From Cololabis saira (taxonomy: Eukaryota; Chordata; Actinopteri; Beloniformes; Belonidae): a stretch of 64,000 nucleotides of DNA. The DNA lies in contig NC_084601.1 of assembly GCF_033807715.1 (NCBI RefSeq), positions 13,429,690-13,493,689 of the forward strand. The letters run 5' to 3'. The translations under genes were made by a program, and so were the position numbers. Below the pieces are notes generated by a model that made no database searches, was not told the DNA's origin, and saw only the letters and a list, made by a program, of their open reading frames with translations. Below, one piece after another: positions 61,310 to 64,000 of this stretch. Within the stretch, counting starts at the first letter, position 1. Every line of letters begins with the position of its first letter.

Positions 61310-63410
61310 TACATACATACATATTTAAATTTTGTACCACAGTCATATAAAGCAACTAAAATATAATTAATTAGGGGCTTTGAACTGTTGGACTGTTGAG
61401 TGACATGACTGCAGATTGTTTGTGAATGCTTTTAGAAGATAAGCCTGACATTTTGTTGACATTTTAATGTGAAACAAGTTCAAACATAAACCACAGTTTG
61501 TTGAAGGAAAGCTGAACTTTTTGTTCTCAAATTCTTTGTAACTACACTTCCCCTTGCAGAATGAGATGACATGTGGCCCAATGATGAGGAGGATTTTAAT
61601 TCAACTACATCAGTGCAGTTTTCGTGGTACAATTTTATTTAAATTTTTTTGTAATTGTCTTCAGGCAGCAGTCACTTCAATACAATTTTATTTATGTAGC
61701 GTCTATTACAATACAAATGGTCTCTAAGCACTTTCCAGAGAGCCAGAACATGACCCCCGAGCAATTATTACATGAACAATGGCAGTTAAAAACTCCCCTT
61801 AAGGAGGGGATGAAGTTGCAGAATGTTCCAGCATAATTGTTCAGGTGACAAATGCATGCAGCAGTATATTAATAAAGGAATGAGCATTTTGTATTGTAGA
61901 AAAATACAAAATAAACATGCAAATAGGCTGACTAATATACCTGGGTGACTGTTCATATACTTGAAAAATGAGACGTGTAACATTGGTACATTTTCCAGAG
62001 TCAGTTTTTTTTTTTCTCTCTTACCAACTTTGAACACTTGATCCTCTGACTCCTTTCCTGCAATAGTGCATATATCAAACCAAGATAACTGCACAGTTGC
62101 TAGTAAGTAACACCTCAAATTGACAAGATTTTACTTCAAAACTGTCAATCAGTGACGTTCCTACTTTACTGCACACCAGTTTGGATGTTTCTTGTTGATA
62201 CTAGTCTGGTTGTTGCTCTGCCTGCGTGACACGCCCCCTATTTTTGATTGGTTTTATGCTGGATCAGTAGTATCCACGGGCAGTTCCTTTCCATTAGTTG
62301 ATATTATTATCCATTGAAAATCTAAGTTAAATTTGGTAGAAGAATCAGAAAAAAAATTCTGTCCACAGTGTAAGGCAGAGTGACGGGCCTGGCCCGCCCC
62401 ACATGTTTCAGATTTTTTTTTCTTCCTTTCTCCCAAGGTAATTTCTTTCATGATCATTTCTATAATGTTTTATTGAGTTAAAATTACAATCCATGCCTTT
62501 CAATTGAAAATACGAGCATGTCCACATGTAGTTACATTTTAAAGCATGAATTATTTGTTGCAGTTGCACCTGGCAACCATGAATTCACCCTAAACTGTTT
62601 TTTTGTTGTTGTTCTGTTGTATCTACCGCAGAGCAGTTTTCAGTTTATCGATGCAGCTGTTCTGGAACAACGGAGCAAGAAGATGCAGACATTTTCTTCA
62701 TGATTTACTCTCCTGGGTTACTTTCTATTCTTCGTACGACTGTTATAGGAGGATATTAATAATGAAAAAGAAAAACAAACAGACAAGCCTTAATGAGAGT
62801 GTATACAGCAACATGAAGACAAGCCAGCTAGTGCTGCTGACTTAGTTGTAGCTGTCATGCAGCTTTGATGACACTCTCACTGCACACATGTGCAGGATGA
62901 AAATCATTATGAAACCATGGATGGTCATGTGGACAGTCGCAGCGATGAAACGGTTATGCATACAGTTGCAGTTTATGCTCACTGATCTGATATTGATTAG
63001 GAAACACTTCACCTAATTCTGTTTTTTCCCCTCTCTTTCAGTCTTGTTCAGCGGTTGGGTTGTGTCAGGACTGTAACCAACGCAACATGGTTTGATGAAC
63101 ACCTCACAGAGGACAACGCGAAGTACATGAGAAACAGCATGGCAGAGGAATTCAGAAGACAGACGGCCGAAAAGCTCAATCCACTCAAAGACGAGCCTTG
63201 GCCGCGACAAGAGTGGACGGAGGGTGAGTGCTGCGATGACAGACAGCCGTGTCCATCGGGGGTCCACTTTTCCTTATGGCCTGCACAAACCATACCTAAT
63301 TATCTGTCCTCTTTTCAGGAAGTCGAAGGGTTGGGTTAGTTGCTGTCAAATTGGGGATGGCACCTATCTGGACAAAAACCGGAGAAAGACACGTAGTAAC
63401 CATGTTACAG
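57632..63410 (+). CDS. mrpl3: Mitochondrial large-subunit ribosomal protein uL3m, N-terminal part
   Basis: Component of the mitochondrial ribosome large subunit, imported into the matrix. Exons: 57632-57705, 63042-63223 and 63319-63410, with phases closing (348 nt, 116 codons); the gene runs off the right edge. The start [15 protein letters not shown] is followed by an R-rich, acid-poor leader consistent with a mitochondrial targeting sequence. [25 protein letters not shown] and [16 protein letters not shown] match the vertebrate MRPL3 N-terminal region (human [36 protein letters not shown]). Acceptors and donors are canonical, and the third exon ends in CAG|GTAAGA. Its position next to copine-4, same strand, supports the assignment. 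Intron 1 is 5.3 kb and filled with transposons. Confidence 0.95.
58013..58163. repeat. Direct repeat R, left copy
   Basis: 151 bp from GTGACAAC to GAGTCTGA, repeated at 58859-59012 with about ten differences. It ends exactly at the left TIR of element E. Confidence 0.85.
58164..58858. mobile_element. Element E: 695-bp CAGAG...CTCTG TIR transposon relic
   Basis: The left end CAGAGCTGTCAAAAGTATTC is mirrored by the right end CGTTACTTGACACCTCTG. Internal AAGTAAAAGTATAAAAGTAC words occur as in a widespread fish nonautonomous hAT-like repeat. No ORF. It is flanked by the 151/154-bp direct repeat R, with no 8-bp duplication. Confidence 0.8.
58859..59012. repeat. Direct repeat R, right copy
   Basis: Begins at the first base after the right TIR of element E (GTGACAAC) and ends GAGTCTGA before unrelated sequence. 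Partner of 58013-58163. Confidence 0.85.
59029..59262 (+). mobile_element. Fish SINE-like repeat
   Basis: Starts GGTTTAGCACTGTTGCCTCA, contains a box-B-like GGTTCAACTACCGG and a body GGAGTCTGTGTGGCGTTTGC. It ends with the common fish tail TGTAAGTCGCTTTGTATAAA...AGCATCTGCTAAATGAC and a (AGT)n end. Only the repeat class is claimed. Confidence 0.65.
59434..59807. mobile_element. 374-bp foldback MITE, TA target site
   Basis: Termini CAGGACTGTCTCAGAAAAT and TTTTTCTGAGACAGTCCTG, flanked by TA on both sides (59432-59433, 59808-59809). The two halves are nearly complete inverted copies of each other, each with CTTTATCACAATATTC and GGCTTGCAATATTTCAGTTG blocks. Mariner-class target site; no ORF. Confidence 0.85.
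61227..61322. repeat. Compound microsatellite A17-(AT)26-(AC)8-(ATAC)n
   Basis: Poly-A 61227-61243, AT dinucleotides to 61294, AC dinucleotides to ~61309, then CATA units. The order suggests expansion from the poly-A tail of an old retroposon. Confidence 0.95.
61672..61830 (-). mobile_element. Antisense L2-type LINE 3' tail
   Basis: CAATACAATTTTATTTATGT, then AGCGTC, ACTTTCCAGAGAGCCAGAAC and ATGACCCCCGAGC...AACTCCCCTTAAGGAGG is the reverse complement of the usual fish L2/CR1 3' region. Noncoding and diverged. Confidence 0.65.
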
Positions 63411-63869
63411 GTAAGACACGGATGCACACATCGGTTTGTACATCGTGGCCAAATACTCTTCAGATATTCTCCAGGAATACTAACGAGCGATTACGTCTGA
63501 TAACGAGAGCGAAATGACTTAACACATCAAAACAAATGGGCACCCTGGTTTGATCTGCAGTGTATGATGCAAGAATAGTAATTATTAAAGAGGTTAAAAT
63601 CTCATATACAGGCTTTGATCTGGCATGTGAAATATCTGTGAAAAGCTATCCTGCCCTTACAACAGGGTGTGAACGGGAGATGTTTGACGGCAGCTTTATT
63701 CAGTTCACGTTTTAATTTCATTGAATAATCTGTCAGTTAAGTAAATTGAAAGAGAACCATAGCGCTGCTCGCTCTACTCCTTTATTGATCATGAATCACT
63801 GCGGTGGGAAGCATAAGAAAATACTATTTCACTTTCAGTCAAATGTTACAGTCATGAGGGCTGGATATT

Positions 63870-64000
63870 GAGAACGGGTTTAACGGAGGATAATGAATGC
63901 TGGAAATGTAACAAAGAAGTTGGCCCATTTCTTCATGCTCTATTTGACCGTTCTGCAGGACTGCATTTTTGGAAGGTGGGATTGAAAATCTATGAAGGAT
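63870..64000 (+). mobile_element. L1/Tx1-like LINE C-terminal fragment, cut by the window edge
   Basis: The plus-strand frame reads RTGLTEDNECWKCNKEVGPF, then LHALFDRSAGLHFW. It has the C-x2-C...H pattern and FW motif of the zinc-finger-RVT region of fish L1/Tx1 ORF2. It lies in the mrpl3 intron after exon 3, and its right end is outside the window. Confidence 0.65.

Larger units (their letters stand above)
59850..63041. other. Right part of mrpl3 intron 1
   Basis: AT-rich intron. It holds a compound A-run/(AT)n/(AC)n microsatellite (61227-61322) and an antisense LINE tail (61672-61830). No other gene or RNA recognised. Confidence 0.5.

Overview
The window is nuclear DNA of a ray-finned fish, most likely a percomorph-type teleost. 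It carries intron-rich vertebrate genes with GT/AG splice sites, CpG-rich promoters and long dinucleotide and tetranucleotide microsatellites. Its transposon load is typical of fish: hAT, Tc1/mariner, PIF/Harbinger-like, L2-type and L1/Tx1-type LINEs, and tRNA-like SINEs. There is no bacterial, organellar or viral gene content.

Four protein-coding genes can be built exon by exon. (1) Minus strand, 1286-4938: the first 237 codons of a beta-catenin gene, which runs off the left edge; its 5' noncoding exon and promoter probably lie near 7.2-7.4 kb. (2) Minus strand, 12071-21598: a complete 13-exon dynein light intermediate chain gene, best match dync1li1, 482 aa, with its 3' UTR to about 10.83 kb. 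(3) Plus strand, 30863-50070: a complete copine gene, best match cpne4, 15 coding exons, 554 aa, with a probable CpG-rich noncoding first exon ending at 26465. (4) Plus strand, 57632-63410: the first three coding exons of mrpl3 (mitochondrial ribosomal protein uL3m), which runs off the right edge. All exon phases close, so the models are internally consistent. The genes are not an operon. They serve cell adhesion/Wnt signalling, dynein cargo attachment, calcium-dependent membrane binding and mitochondrial translation. Copine-4 next to MRPL3 is, to my knowledge, also the order in mammals.

The rest is introns and transposon-rich intergenic DNA. 5.3-9.4 kb: GC-rich palindromic MITEs, a near-perfect 95-bp-arm hairpin, and a nest of terminal-inverted-repeat (TIR) elements. 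21.7-26.0 kb: duplicated LINE tails, long (AT)n tracts and two 5'-truncated L1/Tx1-like insertions with clear target-site duplications. 42.9-45.0 kb (copine intron): a dead Tc1-like transposon holding a Harbinger-like element that holds a further TIR element. 51.9-57.1 kb: an unidentified ORF and a dead L2-type LINE interrupted by two hAT-like elements with exact 8-bp duplications. 58.0-59.8 kb (mrpl3 intron 1): another TIR element, a SINE and a foldback MITE.

The most unusual signal is that at least three, and perhaps four, TIR elements are bracketed not by short target duplications but by 0.1-0.5 kb direct repeats. In the three complete cases these repeats abut both element ends. Other hAT-like elements in the same window show ordinary 8-bp duplications. 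This looks like tandem duplication coupled to transposition (sister-chromatid or alternative-end transposition), possibly a local signature not usually annotated.
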